Assembly (NCBI RefSeq): GCF_963855985.1
Contig: NC_087096.1
Coordinates: 7,378,001-7,442,000 of the forward strand
DNA length: 64,000 nt
Direction of reading: 5' to 3'
From: Ostrinia nubilalis
Lineage: Eukaryota; Arthropoda; Insecta; Lepidoptera; Crambidae
Shown one piece after another: positions 43,508 through 55,552 of the stretch (position 1 is the stretch's first letter; each line of letters begins with the position of its first letter). The translations under genes and the position numbers were made by a program. The notes under the pieces are model-generated. The model saw only the letters and a list, made by a program, of their open reading frames with translations, was not told the DNA's origin and made no database searches.

Positions 43508-45907
43508 GTTCACTTATTTGTTTGACTAGGTATTTGTGAGTAATGCCTACGCATTCTACACATACAAACGATGGACACAGCGATTAGGGAGTTACTGTCG
43601 ATTCGCCACAAAGTTTATTCGTCACACTTTACAAAATTCCTTAAATTGATAGTAATAAAGATGAATTTACACAATACATGTTTTTTTCATGACTTATCGA
43701 TTCTGTGGCAAATCGACAACAACCCCGATGAAGTACATTACAAAAACGCTTATCTCCAATATTACAAATGTCGTATCTGCTACTAAATGTATTCGTTGTA
43801 CTTTAACAGATCACTGAACACATCTCACCTCTCGACAACATCGATGATAAATAAATAATATCTCATCCCTATGCAGTGTTGCGGTCAGGAAATTGAAAGG
43901 GGCGCCCGGAAAACTTGATTTACACCAAAGTGCCTGAGAAAAGGGACGTTTTATTATGAAAATTATCTTGGGATAGCGGGTCCGCCGTTGGCCGGTCGTG
44001 TTGTCACAATAACTCGCGTTAACAAGAATAATAGTATCGATTACGTTTCTAATCCTATTAAGCTTGAAATTGGGAATACGACCGTTTTAACATTGATAGT
44101 AGAACGTTTTTGGCGTAAGCTCCGAAAATCTCTTTGACTTCATGACTATCAGAACGTTATCATCTTGTAGACTGAGGTTCATTCAACAGCTTGAGTGTTT
44201 TCAATCCATCCACATCTTAGATAGTGATTTCAAAATGTCAGAAGAGAACGTAATTATGAACAAACTTGCATGTAAGTAATTATAATTCCATATAAATTTC
44301 AACAACAAGTACGAGTAGGTAGAGTAGAAGTATACGTAGGCATACGTACGTATATGAAGAGCAGAGTAGAATGAATGAAAATTGGTTGCATACTTTTCAT
44401 AAACTACTAAAAGTCTGATATCAGTGACATTTAAAATCTTCGCATCCCCCCTTTTCTCTCATACAATAAAATTTATAATACAAAAAATATCACAACAAAG
44501 ACCGAGCCGTCTCGAGTAGGTACCTAATGCTTTGTATGATAGAGTACTTGGCTCACCACTTTTTCATGTACACTTAAATAGAGAAAAAATAGGCAGATTA
44601 CCTTTACCAGTTCCAGCCACAGCCTTTAATTAAATAAAACTATGACATTGTATTTACATAATTACACACACTGGTAATCATGATGATTTGTTAATCATCC
44701 AATTGCAAAGCAATACATTTAACAGCATACGGACTCTTAATTAAAGGATCGCATATTGGAATCCATTCCATATCCGTTCGATTACAAACAAAAAAATTAC
44801 ATTGAAAAATAACAACGGCTGAATGGGAGGAATAAAAAGCAATCTGCGCTTATTTCGAACGTGTTAGTTCACCAAACACAAAATTCAACATTTAAAGTCC
44901 GCTATTTTATGAAGACGCGACCAGCTACCAGGCAGATCTAATTTAGTTTCGCAGCACACTTGGCCTAGTTTTTTTATATCAGTGTTCACTAATTGGAAAC
45001 TTGCTACACCTGTAATTGGAACTGCCAGTTGGTGGCACAGTGTCCTAAACGACGCCGATTCTTCACTGGGGTCATTAGTAGCTGGCTTTGATTACTGATT
45101 TTGCGGTCGTCTTTTATTTCCGTCGAGCTTTTGACGCTCCGATTGTGCTTTTGGTTAACAAATGAACTATGAGAATAATGTGAAACAATGTAGTCTATTA
45201 TTTAGTTACTAACACGTAGAGGAAATCCGTTTGTAGTAAAGTACGAGGCATAAATGACGTAAAGGACGTATTCTCCACTTAATAATTACGTGCTGAAATA
45301 ATTGAGAATAATAACACCAGGTGTGATTTTCCATGAAGTGGCGTTAAAGCTTTTAAAAGTGGATTTTGGTCTCGAAACAAAAATAGTAAATTCTCAGAAT
45401 TTAACGTTCAACCTTCAGTATAAAATTACAAGTGCTCGTACGCTTTCAGTTACTAAAACCGTTCGCGATCTTCCTACATTATGACTCGCTAATGAATCTC
45501 ATTTCCTTCTAACTTTATAATCCCGCTCTAAACCCGTGTTATAATCTATTTATTCAGACAATGTATCGGGTAGTGGTGACGTTTTTATTAGGAGACATAA
45601 AAGGGCCTATGCCGGGCGCCGACGACCCATTATGCCCCATTCGCCTCACTGAGTGCTTAATGCAGGATAATGGACTCTCTCACTATTAATTTTGCTGTTT
45701 TTGTTTCGGGAAAACACGAACAAGTGTTCGTTTATCGCGTGTCTCGAATGACACCAAATTATTTATTTATGAGAGTAGACCATTACAATTTTGTGCGCGA
45801 CAATAAATTGGAATTGTTTTATTTAATCACTGTCCAAATACTGTCCATATTCAATATATTTAATGACTATGTATGACGTTGACGAGTGTAGTTTCAAGTT
45901 TTAATGC
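43508..45907. other. Gene-free stretch
   Basis: No gene recognised. The frames at 43571-43786 and 45302-45484 lack known domains. A GC-richer patch at about 45590-45670 precedes the next MITE. Confidence 0.4.
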
Positions 45908-45910
45908 TTA

Positions 45911-46028
45911 GGCTGAGTTGCACCACCTGACTTTGACCGTAACTATAACGATAACTGGTGTTTTTTGTATGGAGTTCGACAGATTTTTGACGTTTGTCAA
46001 AGTTAAAGTAAGATGGTGCAACCCAGCC
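45911..46028. mobile_element. Palindromic MITE, copy 2
   Basis: Ends GGCTGAGTTGCACCACCTGA and TAAGATGGTGCAACCCAGCC, with TTA on both sides (45908-45910, 46029-46031). The interior AACTGGTGTTTTTTGTATGG and GACAGATTTTTGACGTTTG pairs with the complement of the other copies. Frames on both strands across it are artefacts. Confidence 0.85.
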
Positions 46029-46031
46029 TTA

Positions 46032-47036
46032 ATTTTTAGACTTGAGTTGGTAAATGTAGCAAATATTGGATTCGCTGTGATCGAAGTTTGTTTTGAATGA
46101 AAATAAAAACAAGACATTGGAACAAACATATTTTGTGATTGCCTTGATCTAGCTAGATTAACGACAAAATGAAACTCAATGTCTTTCACTTTAAATTTCA
46201 TTTTCCTTTGTAGTTTTGACATCGTCTAAAATACCTGGAGTATTATTGCTTCAAATGTTTAGATGGAAAACAAAGTATAAATCCTTACAGTTATGACAAT
46301 AATAAACGATACTTTCGTACAAACTGAGCCATTGGATATGGCTCCAGTCGTAAACCAAATAGCTTTACGAATACGAGCGAGTTCAAATATTGGAGGAACG
46401 TGGTCTTAGAGACACCAGCCAAGATTTACTTGGTCGTGCATTACAAGCGTGGATCATAAAGTTATACCTAACATTGAACCAACTTCATCTAAACTTGTGG
46501 GCAAACCACTCAATGTATTAGCATTTATACGCACTTTTGGTAAGTGATGAGGATAATAGTGATAATAGTCTAAGTTATCTTTGCTGGATTTACCACTAAG
46601 TACCTATATTTGTTCTTCTCACATATCTATAACTATGTATGTATCATTAGACTTATCAAATTAATACGCAAATAATTAATGAAATAATGAAAGATGTCCT
46701 TTTTTCAATCCAATTTCTGAGATTTTACTCGACTCAGACTAAATACTTATAACGGCGGACCCATATCACGCTATTTTCACTGCTACTTCAGGAAAGCAAG
46801 CAAGTTTCACCATTTGAATGTTCACATAATTGTTAGTAATTAGAAACGCTCGCTTAATTGTATTGTTACTATTTGCAAAAGTATCGGCTATCGTATATTT
46901 TATCCGGCGACCAATACACCGATGATCGGGCATCGAGCGCGATTAGAGGCTGAAGGAGATATATCGTCGGCGATACCCGCGCGCGCGACGGACCAACAAA
47001 TTATCGTCGTCCTGGGAACCGGCCGCCGCGACCCGG
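46032..47036. other. Gene-free stretch, GC-rich at its end
   Basis: AT-rich until about 46900. A CG-rich segment (46910-47036; GATATATCGTCGGCGATACC, CCGGCCGCCGCGACCC) then leads into the tandem repeat. No gene recognised. Confidence 0.4.
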
Positions 47037-47480
47037 CAGAAATATCGGCGCATCGCAACGGGAACGCCGGAAAATCGGATGAGAATCGCTAAAATACGAG
47101 AATTCGTAACGAAAAGTCAAGAACTTTGATACAGTAAAATCTATTTGATATTGGATCACAATCTGAAACTTTTAACAATTAAATATGGAAGCCAAAGTTT
47201 CTATTTATTCTTTTAAATATCAGAACAGAAATATCGGCGCATCGCAACGGGAATGGCGGAAAATCGGATGAGAATCGCTTGAACACGAGAATTGGTATCG
47301 AAAAGTCAATAAGAACTTTGATGCAGTAAAATATTTTTTTACACAAATAATCACAATCTGAAAATATTGAATGTTAAATAATGGAAGCAAAATTCACAAT
47401 TTATTCATAACTAATTATAAAAGAATACTGTGTATACGACAGAAATATCGGCGTACGTAACACAACGAAAACGAAAACAA
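47037..47480. repeat. Tandem repeat, about 190-215 bp unit
   Basis: CAGAAATATCGGCGCATCGC starts at 47037 and again at 47226. A third, partial unit starts CAGAAATATCGGCGTACG at 47440. Units one and two share GGAAAATCGGATGAGAATCG, AAAAGTCAA, CAGTAAAAT and AATCACAATCTGAAA. Copies differ at many positions, so the array is old. Confidence 0.8.
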
Positions 47481-48385
47481 TTGTACGAATCGGTTAATTA
47501 TTATCTATGTCAGTCAAAAATTAGGTAGGTACCAATGAAAAACCCCTAAGATTACAAAAGTAAGTTGGAAAGTTAATATTAAACACTGAATTATGATTTT
47601 GTATCACCAAAGTGGTTGATCGAAAAACGTGATATGGTTTTATTACTTCTCCATTAAGCTACAATATCTGACTCGTGTCGTATCCGTAAGCTATAATCAA
47701 AATCAGCTACTGTATAGCTAATACATGAAGAACTACAACTTAGCAGTTACACGTTTCCACGAAGGTATAAGGATAAATAGGAAATTGCTACAAATTTCAG
47801 CTTATTAGACACTGATACAGTAGATTACATTCCATTAATCATAAGTCAGATATAGCGAAATCAATTACAGTAAAGACATCGCCATCGTAACGAGCGTAAG
47901 ATAAATCGATAGGTTTTATTAAGTGCTAACTGTAGTCAATGTTCGCTTGTGAACTCATAATAACGGAGCAAATAAAAGATTCAATGGATCCACTTTCCTT
48001 GTTCAATTAGTGTCGTTTTTCGTCAAAAGGGAATATTGGTGTATAAATGGCGAAGGCTGGCATTGTCACCGGCGCTATATCATCGGAGCGCGGAAATTCA
48101 AAGGGCTCCTTGATTTACGAGAGCGGCCCGCGTGTATGCGAGTATTAAAAATTTCATAAAAATATTCTTTATGAATTGCGTGCATTGTGCTGCCCGCTGA
48201 ATTGCGAATTAATTTCCCACGTTCAACACCTTTCGGAGTTTATAACTGCGCTTCTTTAGCTGCACGTGCGTTGGCATGCAACTTTAATAAATCCTTTTGC
48301 CTTTGTGATCGACATTTTATAGTTGAAATACAGCTAATATTTTTTTATTTATATTGTCACATTTTTAAATTAATCAATCAGTTAT
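47481..48385. other. Gene-free stretch with a possible conserved element
   Basis: A less AT-rich, low-repeat block at about 48040-48330 (TTTATGAATTGCGTGCATTG, ACGTGCGTTGGCATGCAACT) looks unlike the transposon-rich surroundings. Its homeodomain-like words hint at regulatory DNA only. Confidence 0.35.
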
Positions 48386-48388
48386 TAA

Positions 48389-48506
48389 GGCTGGGTTGCA
48401 CCATCTTACTTTAACTTTCACAAACGTCAAAAATCTGACAAACTCCATACAAAAAACAACGGTTAAGGTTATAGTCACAGTTAAAATAAGGTGATGCAAC
48501 TCAGCC
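48389..48506. mobile_element. Palindromic MITE, copy 3
   Basis: Ends GGCTGGGTTGCACCATCTTA and TAAGGTGATGCAACTCAGCC, with TAA on both sides (48386-48388, 48507-48509). The interior contains CAAACGTCAAAAATCTGACA and CCATACAAAAAACAACGGTT as in the other copies. Confidence 0.85.
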
Positions 48507-48509
48507 TAA

Positions 48510-49406
48510 GTCCTCAATCACTAGTTAACTAAGTACTGAACTAGATTTAAACTGTGACTTTTTTAAGTATCGTCCCACAAATAACCAAGAAATATACAAT
48601 AGGTACGCTTAAAAGAGCAGCAACGTAATAATACTAACTATACTACAAGAGCCTACTTATTTTTTTCTTAGAAACCAGTCAAATTAATATCGTAAGGGCC
48701 TATTATGCTATCTACAAATGAAATTCAAATAAGCTGACTTATGTTGTGAATATTTTTATGTTCCTATTGCTTAATTAGTTATTATTCCCTCATTATTTCT
48801 AATTTATTTTTGTTAATAATAAAATATAGCATTACATCAAAGAAATTAAAAATAAATGTTGTAAAAGCCATTGCCAATTTTTAATCTGAAAAATCTAAAA
48901 AACGTGGCTCTTTATTGAATAGGCTAAGAAAGTATTTCTTTCTTTTTAAGCCTAGTGCAAACGTAGTTGTTATTCTTCACGTCTACGTGTAATTGAGTGG
49001 ATTTTATTTTATTGACACTGTCTGAAAGCCTTATAACCAAAGTAAGTACATAAATTTTATTTCGATTGAATCTGTAAAATAAATGCTGAAATGTAACTTG
49101 ATTGATCTTGATTGATTGTAAAACAATGTAATCGTAAGTAATATTGAGACTTACCCTGGTATACCTCGATATAAGTATTCAAATTATGTATGAGTAGAAA
49201 CAGAGGCGAAGAAAGTCGACGAAAGAAAATATTTTTATAGAGTTGAGTTATTTGTTGCATTAGCTTTTTTAAAGTTGTTTTACTAATTATTTGGATAATA
49301 TTAAGGACTCTACACACCAAGACAAGACCCGCCGACATGAGTCTTGACTTTTGACACGTCAAAAATCATAGAAAATAGGTAGGTACAAGTCCTCGACATG
49401 ATTGTT
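48510..49406. other. Gene-free AT-rich stretch
   Basis: No gene recognised. The minus-strand frame 49057-49362 lacks any known domain. Confidence 0.4.
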
Positions 49407-49409
49407 TTA

Positions 49410-49519
49410 AGCTTCAACCACAACAACGCGTGCAGATCGCCATCGCTGGCGCGATCAAAGGCCATGAGGACAGGTCGCGCCGGTGACGGCGGTCTGCACG
49501 CGTTGGTGTGGTTGAAGCT
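49410..49519. mobile_element. GC-rich hairpin MITE, 110 bp
   Basis: The arms AGCTTCAACCACAACAACGC and the complement of GCGTTGGTGTGGTTGAAGCT pair over about 48 bp (GTGCAGATCGCC / GGCGGTCTGCAC). TTA flanks both (49407-49409, 49520-49522), indicating a Harbinger-type MITE. Confidence 0.8.
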
Positions 49520-49825
49520 TTAAAATAAAGCCACCGAAAGACAGACTTGACACTTGACATCGAAAGATATAAAATACGAAAGTGAAAAGATATTTTAGTG
49601 CGACGAAGGACCACGGCGAGTTTGGTTTAATCTGATATATTTTTTACCCATTTTCGGAAAATGTATAGGTACTCGGAAAATCGTTTTCAGGTCCAAACTA
49701 TGCGAAGAATTGTTTGGCGGTCATTGAAAAAAAAATTTTCGGAATTTTGTGTTTTGGAAGTTTCTATACTCAACATCAAATAAATCGCGCCTTCCGCGAC
49801 GCGAATTTTAAAGATTTTCTTCTGA

Positions 49826-50003
49826 GACAATCATGGTGCCCCAACAATATTTTTAAGGACATATTTTTGGGGTAAAAACCTTTCCTTTAATGAAATGAAG
49901 TTTAGAACTAAGCTTTTAAATGGTGCTAATATTGGTGGGAAGTGGGAATGCATACGTTTAAAAGTGCTTGTTGCGGGAGGTGCGATTTATTTGATGTCGA
50001 GTG
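49826..50003. mobile_element. Mariner-type element, deleted copy 2
   Basis: CAATCATGGTGCCCCAACAA matches 17432 onward. After about 30 bp the match jumps to ATTTTTGGGGTAAAAACCTT (17752 onward) and continues to the right end GATGTCGAGTG, with TA at 50004-50005. It lacks the left terminus and about 285 bp of the middle. Confidence 0.7.
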
Positions 50004-50005
50004 TA

Positions 50006-50668
50006 TTTTGCTAATAATGAAATGATCGACACGTTTTAATCACGAGTATGATCGCAAAAGATGAGAAGATATAAATTTTTAATCGAATTCTATCACAAAT
50101 CACAAAACTAATTCTAATTAGTTGTAAGAATTTCATTGAGCGTTTCATCATAAAGCAAACCTCTCCGAATTTGTAATAAATTTTAAATTGAATTAAGAAA
50201 TAGAAAATATTATGATCTTAAAAATTCTCCTTTCAGTCCAGGCCTTTGAAATTGCTAATTATTGGATAAGTAATTGGTGCCTTGAAATTTTGAGAATACT
50301 CAAGAATATTAATTTAAAACTTGTTTTTGATTATAGCTTTATCGTTCTGAGTAGTTTAGCATCGGCGCCTTGCGGTAATTTCTTGAGATTAAAGAAGAGC
50401 TTTCTTTCAATTATAGTGTTGGCCACAGTAAATGGTACGCGAATATCAATATGAAGATATGAGAATACATATAACGCCGCGCTACATTCGCCGGCTACGC
50501 GGCTGAAGGCTAAGAGGTTTTCATTATGAACTCATATTTCAGCCTACTTTTAACTCTGTTACACAATATTATTATGTATCGTAAATCGTATTCCAAAAGG
50601 TAATAAATAATTCCGAGTTCCAGTTCTTCTTCTATGTTAAAGTCTTGTCTTTTTTAATATGTTTAAAT
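50006..50668. other. Gene-free stretch
   Basis: No gene recognised. The frame 50212-50454 has no known domain. Confidence 0.4.
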
Positions 50669-50678
50669 ATTCATTATT

Positions 50679-50985
50679 CCAGGCTCTTCCCGCGACCTTT
50701 ACCAGATCGTCGGTCCACCTAGTAGGAGGCCTGCCCACGCTACGTCTTCCAGCCCGTGGTCGCCACTCGAGAACTTTCCTGCCCCAACGGCCATCGTCTC
50801 TACGAGCTATGTGCCCCGCCCACTGCCACTTGATTTTAGCAATTCTGCGAGCTATGTCGGTTACTTTGGTTCTCCTGCGGATCTCCTCATTTCTGGGCAG
50901 CGCAGGACCGTTCATTGTGGAAAACCTTGTGGGAGGCCTTTGTCCAGCAGTGGACGTCATTTGGCTGAAACGAACGAACGAACGA
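50679..50985 (+). mobile_element. RTE-type LINE insertion with 5' inversion
   Basis: The 10-bp TSD ATTCATTATT brackets the insertion (50669-50678, 50986-50995). From about 50895 the plus strand encodes the RTE C-terminus, ending WEAFVQQWTSFG and a stop, then an (AACG)n tail. From 50679 to about 50894 the preceding part of the same protein is on the minus strand: RRTKVTDIARRI, KWQWAGHIARRDDGRWGRKV and GRPPTRWTDDLVKVAG. The two blocks meet with at most a few bases lost. This is the layout expected of twin priming during target-primed reverse transcription. The protein segment has no stop codons, so the insertion is fairly young. Confidence 0.85.
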
Positions 50986-50995
50986 ATTCATTATT

Positions 50996-52374
50996 ATTTT
51001 AAACGCCCACACTTTCAATTTAGAAAGAAAAGAGAACGTAAAGGGAAAATCCCATAGGTCAGGGTTAAATTAGAAACACCTACGCACTAAATGAAATATT
51101 TACCGCTCAGTGTAGCGCAATGTTTATATAGGTTGGGCTAAAAATTTTAGCAAATAACAACGCTTGATTTCTCGAAAACGGTTCAAGGCGCGTGGGTGAT
51201 GGCGAACTATGCATCGCTTCATGGAATTCTAGTCACAATTGAGCTTTTCACGGTACAACAGCGTGCTATTTATTTTTTACCAAAGAAACGTGTCCCTATG
51301 TTTCTGTACGACGCCCTGTTTAGTGCAGTCAGGAAAAAAATATATTATAGCCTATTTTGTTTCATTTTAGTGTACAGGGACCGCACATCAAAATCAAGTC
51401 AAAATAGAGCTGATTCCTACTACTTATGATGCCATAGTATTTAGCTTTATTAGTCATCGAGTGTACAAGAGATACCCACATCATGTTAAATTCTTCATGA
51501 AAATAAAACAACTGAAGGACTGTTTACTCTTATATTCTGGTTGTAGGTTGTTCTTCAAACAATAATAATGAGGCCCTGTATGACCGTGGGAGTCACGAGA
51601 CTTCAAAGGATGCTTTAGCTATTTGCGAATATATATATCATTCACGACTTCCTAACGCGCCTGTATACAATGTAATTGTTTTAAACCACATGATAACAAG
51701 AACGGGCAATGACTTTATAATAATTAATTAGGTATATTTTGATATTTTTAGAACATTTACTTATTAGATATTTTGCACAGTAAATCCTGTGACAACACTA
51801 GCGGTGGATCTTCCAAAGGTGTATTAACTGGGGATTTAAAACTAAACCCTTATTCAGATATTTAACCTTCAGGCTTCGTTATTTCAAGCTTATTTCATAA
51901 AAATTAAAAAATTACCTTTTCGTTAGGCATGTTTTAAAGTTGACCTCTATAAAACAAGTTTGGTACCGACCCATATTATTCTGCTCGTGGTTGATTAACT
52001 TTATTAACAAACAACAACAAAATGTTTTATTTGCCACTACTTAGGTAAACCAAGGAGTAGTTAGATTTTAGACTATGAGTTCTTGGTTGTATCTAATTAT
52101 GTTAGTTAGGTACTTACTTTATAACTGATCAAATCAAGCCTTAATAAATTGAATCTGGCAACACTAGTGTCGGAATTAATGGCAGGCACTGGCTACTAGA
52201 GATATTCTCATCTCGGAAAGGAACCACTATTACCACATAACGGCCGCGCAAATTGCAACCATATCATGAAAATGTTTGATCTACGGCCTTCGCTGGTATT
52301 ACTTGCTCCGGACGACCTCTGTAACGTGAAGACGAGCCCAGATTGGTGTACTGTAAGACGCTATTATGTATTAC
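50996..52374. other. Gene-free stretch
   Basis: No gene recognised. The frame 51196-51429 lacks known domains. Confidence 0.4.
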
Positions 52375-52937
52375 TAGCTTTTGCCTGCCGCTTCGCCCGC
52401 GTGAAATTAAATTTTTCGCATATCGTCATTCCTGTATAGACAGGATTTCCCAAAAAGTAGTGTCAAGCCGAAGCCCACAGGTGGAGCATCACTAGGGCTA
52501 CCCAGATCACCGAGTTATGGTTTTTTTTTACAACATACAGGATTTTAGTTTACATTCGTGTTATGGATGTAAACACTTTTGAATTAGCTAGGCCTAGTAT
52601 TCATCTAATAATAATAAAAAAAAATCAAGCATGTAACTCTTGACTCTTCGCGCCACAGTGACCAAAAAAGTGCCTAAGCACAGAAATAATTAAAACAATC
52701 ATAACTCGAAAACTATCAAAAATCGCTGAACATACATCATGGGGGTGATTTGGATAGTCCAAGTGATGCTCTACCTCTGGGCTTCGGCTTGACACTACTT
52801 TTTGGGACACACTGTATATTATTCTGCTGTTTAAACAATAAAACTGAAAACTTTCATCGAAATCCGTTCAGTAGCCTTGGCATGAAAGAGTTACAAACAT
52901 CTTCACAAACTTTCACTTATAATACGAGTAGGTATTA
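52375..52937. repeat. Dispersed lepidopteran repeat split by a mariner-type element
   Basis: The left part (ACTAGCTTTTGCCTGCCGCT, TCGCCCGCGTGAAATT) and right part (CATCGAAATCCGTTCAGTAG, CATGAAAGAGTTACAAACAT) form a common lepidopteran repeat end. It is interrupted by the element at 52441-52814. An RTE-related origin is likely but not shown. Confidence 0.5.
52441..52814. mobile_element. Mariner-type MITE, 374 bp
   Basis: CAGGATTTCCCAAAAAGTAG and the complement of CTACTTTTTGGGACACACTG are inverted. The match extends through TGTCAAGCCGAAGCCC and GAGCATCACT to about 70 bp. TA follows the right end (52815-52816); the left TA appears mutated to GA. It inserted into an older repeat. Confidence 0.75.
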
Positions 52938-54193
52938 CTTACTAGTCTGTGGTATTATTCGTAACTTGGATTTCGGAGAATAAAAGTGCTTCGATAAATT
53001 TGTATGGTAAACAAATAAACACGATATCCACTCAACACTAAAAGGTTTCTGAAACATAATGAAACCTCTGATATTTTATTATTATTTTATAACATGGCTA
53101 AATAATATTCGAGATTTTTAGACCTTTACGATATAGTTGTAGTATACGTACTTACCGATGTAAATACAACGTGATTCACAACAATGGGAGTATTTTTCAA
53201 GTAATTTAACTCTTCTCAAATAAAGTTTAATTTTGAGTGAAATCTTTGTTAATTAACTGGGGCACAAACTTTTGTGAACATTTGTAGAACTGTCTCATAC
53301 AATCCTTTTTGTTTGAAATGACCAAGTCATAAATATTTACTACAATCGGGTCCCGTTTTAATACACCTTGTGTCACTCTGGCGCTCATTTGCATAAATTG
53401 CAGTATATTTTGGTACATAAATTATGCAAAATCGTTTTGACGCAAGACTCGCTGGCACATTTAAGATGGGTACTCACGGCGGCATAAATATTCAGTTTAG
53501 GGGTACTCAGCTGACTTATGGACAAGACTGCCAGTAAAATTATGGGGACACATGAGTCACCGTCAATGATAAGGCTTATATTAATTTGAGGCATTAGCAT
53601 AGTGCACTTCGACTCATAAGGGTATTTTGAGCTTCTTTTTGTATATTCCGTGTCATCAAAAACTATTTCTATAATTATGTATTTGAGGCCTTAGAGTACC
53701 TACCTACCTTCTTCAACTCATGAGGTTCTGTCACTTGTGGACTCTATCCATTTACGCCCGTTTCCCATATTCTATTCTTTTCCAAATCCGGATTTCAGCT
53801 GTCAAAGAATCTGTTTACGACCAAATATCCAGAATTTTGATGCGTTTACACTATAATATTGTTTAAATATTCTTATAAACAACTTGTGACCCGCCCTTAC
53901 TTTGCACAGATCAATTGTACCTTTATTATCTTAAAAACCTTTCTCTTGAATCACTCTATCAATTTAAAAAAAAACACATCAAAATCCGTTGCGTAGTCTT
54001 AAAGATCTAAGCATACATAGGGACAGATGGACGGGAAAGCGACTTTATTTTATAATAGGTATGTATTGATATGTAAATATAAAATTAATGAACTATGTTG
54101 CTGGATGAAAGGTAGGTACTTACTGCCTTTCGGTACCAGATATGCCGACCCCAAAATACCCTTGTTCTAGCAAGCGCATCGTTAACATAGCAA
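52938..54193. other. Gene-free stretch before the LINE
   Basis: The segment 53975-54058 (ATCAAAATCCGTTGCGTAGT, ATAGGGACAGATGGACGG) is another copy of a common lepidopteran repeat end, oriented plus. The rest is unrecognised; the minus-strand frames at 53227-53600 show no domain. Confidence 0.45.
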
Positions 54194-54565
54194 GTGTTTC
54201 ATGGACTCACATGGATTAAGATAATTTTGTGTGCTTTACCCTATGTAAATTCAGGGTATTATTTCAATAAGATCAACAAGAAAATATTTGATTTAAATAT
54301 ACTAATGTATAACCTGACTTATCGTCATAGCGACGCACTTTTACTTTTTGACATAAATAAATTTATTTCTAGCTTTAAGTTGACTGTAGATACAATGTAT
54401 CTCTCTAAAAAATTAAAGAATAAATTAGCCTCTTTGATTGCATTCAATATTAAATGTAATCATATTCATAAAAATAATCATAATCAGGGTACTAATAATT
54501 TGATTTCTCACTATGTAAATAGTAATAATATTAAGACTGTACCTACTACTAATTGTTTAAACTGA
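54194..54565 (+). pseudogene. Possible 5'-truncated ORF1 of the LINE
   Basis: An open frame without an ATG start (GTG at 54194) overlaps the endonuclease frame by about 13 bases in another phase. It is Asn/Lys-rich and shows no zinc knuckle or RRM that I can recognise. Position and overlap suggest the C-terminal end of an ORF1 protein, but a chance AT-rich frame cannot be excluded. Confidence 0.35.
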
Positions 54566-55548
54566 GGCACTCGACAAAGGCCAAGTCTGGAACATTCAAG
54601 ATTGTTCATCAAAATGTTCAAGGCTTGACCAGCAAAGTTTTAGAATTAGAGCTTTTCTTAAAAAGTTTTGACATTAATGTAATGTGTATTACTGAACACT
54701 GGCTTAAGAAATATGAAAGCTCTCTTTACATAGATAATTATCAGTTATGTAGCGCGTTTTACAGGAAGTCTGCCATTCACGGAGGCTCCTTAATATTTGT
54801 CAATAATAATATTAAATGTAAAGAACGCAAAGATGTAGTAGGGCTATCAGTTGAGCGTGTTATCGAAATTTCCTGTGTCGAGCTTGAGAGTTACATCATT
54901 GTATGTGTGTATAGACCCCCTTCTGGGGACTTTGGTATTTTTGAAGCGGCTATTGAGGATGCTCTTAATAAAACTTGTAACAGCAACAAAAAGGTCTTAG
55001 TTTGTGGAGATTTTAACGTCAATTTACTAGATAGCTCATCATCATATTCTGTAAGACTACTTTCCCTTTTTAAGTCATTTAATTTGTTTAGTCAATTTAA
55101 GGAGCCAACTAGAATTACGGAAACCACAGCTACTTGTCTAGATAATATTTTCTCTAGCTGTGTCCCTGACAAAAAAGCTGTCATACACAATCTTACGTCA
55201 GATCACTGTGGTATTAAAGTAGAATTTCTTTTTAATAATTCTAATAATACAAGTAACAAAAATGCCGTATGTAGACCTGTAACCATTAGTCGTCTAGAAC
55301 GTTTTAAGAATAATCTTGGAAATAAATTGCATTTAGTGCCGTACGTGCAGGGAGACCCAGATGCTCTTTACAATAACCTTTTCGAATGTATTAAAACCGA
55401 ACATGACAAAGTTTTTACTGTAAAGCCATTAAAACCAAATACCAAATCTAAGTTTAGTGACTGGGCTACTAAGGGAATATACAAAAGTCGAAATACGTTA
55501 TATGAGCTTTATGGCATGAAAAAGTATAATAATAGTATATTTTCTTGA
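54553..55548 (+). pseudogene. LINE ORF2, endonuclease half
   Basis: A 331-codon frame encodes an exonuclease-endonuclease-phosphatase domain, which nicks the target DNA to start reverse transcription. Visible motifs are HQNVQG (Asn21), ITEHW (Glu48, metal ligand), VYRPPSG (119-124), CGDFNVN (Asp153, Asn155) and TSDHCG (Asp217, His218). All catalytic positions appear intact. The start given is a TTG and not a proven initiation codon. The frame stops at 55546-55548, soon after LYGMKKYN, where the ancestral protein should continue into the RT frame. A single-base frameshift between about 55520 and 55547 explains this. The element is otherwise uninterrupted, so the lesion could be recent, polymorphic or an assembly error. 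Confidence 0.85.
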
Positions 55549-55552
55549 GCAT

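Noticed and set aside
50659..51057. 132-codon plus-strand frame
   Set aside because: It is antisense to the RTE protein for most of its length and runs across the inversion junction.
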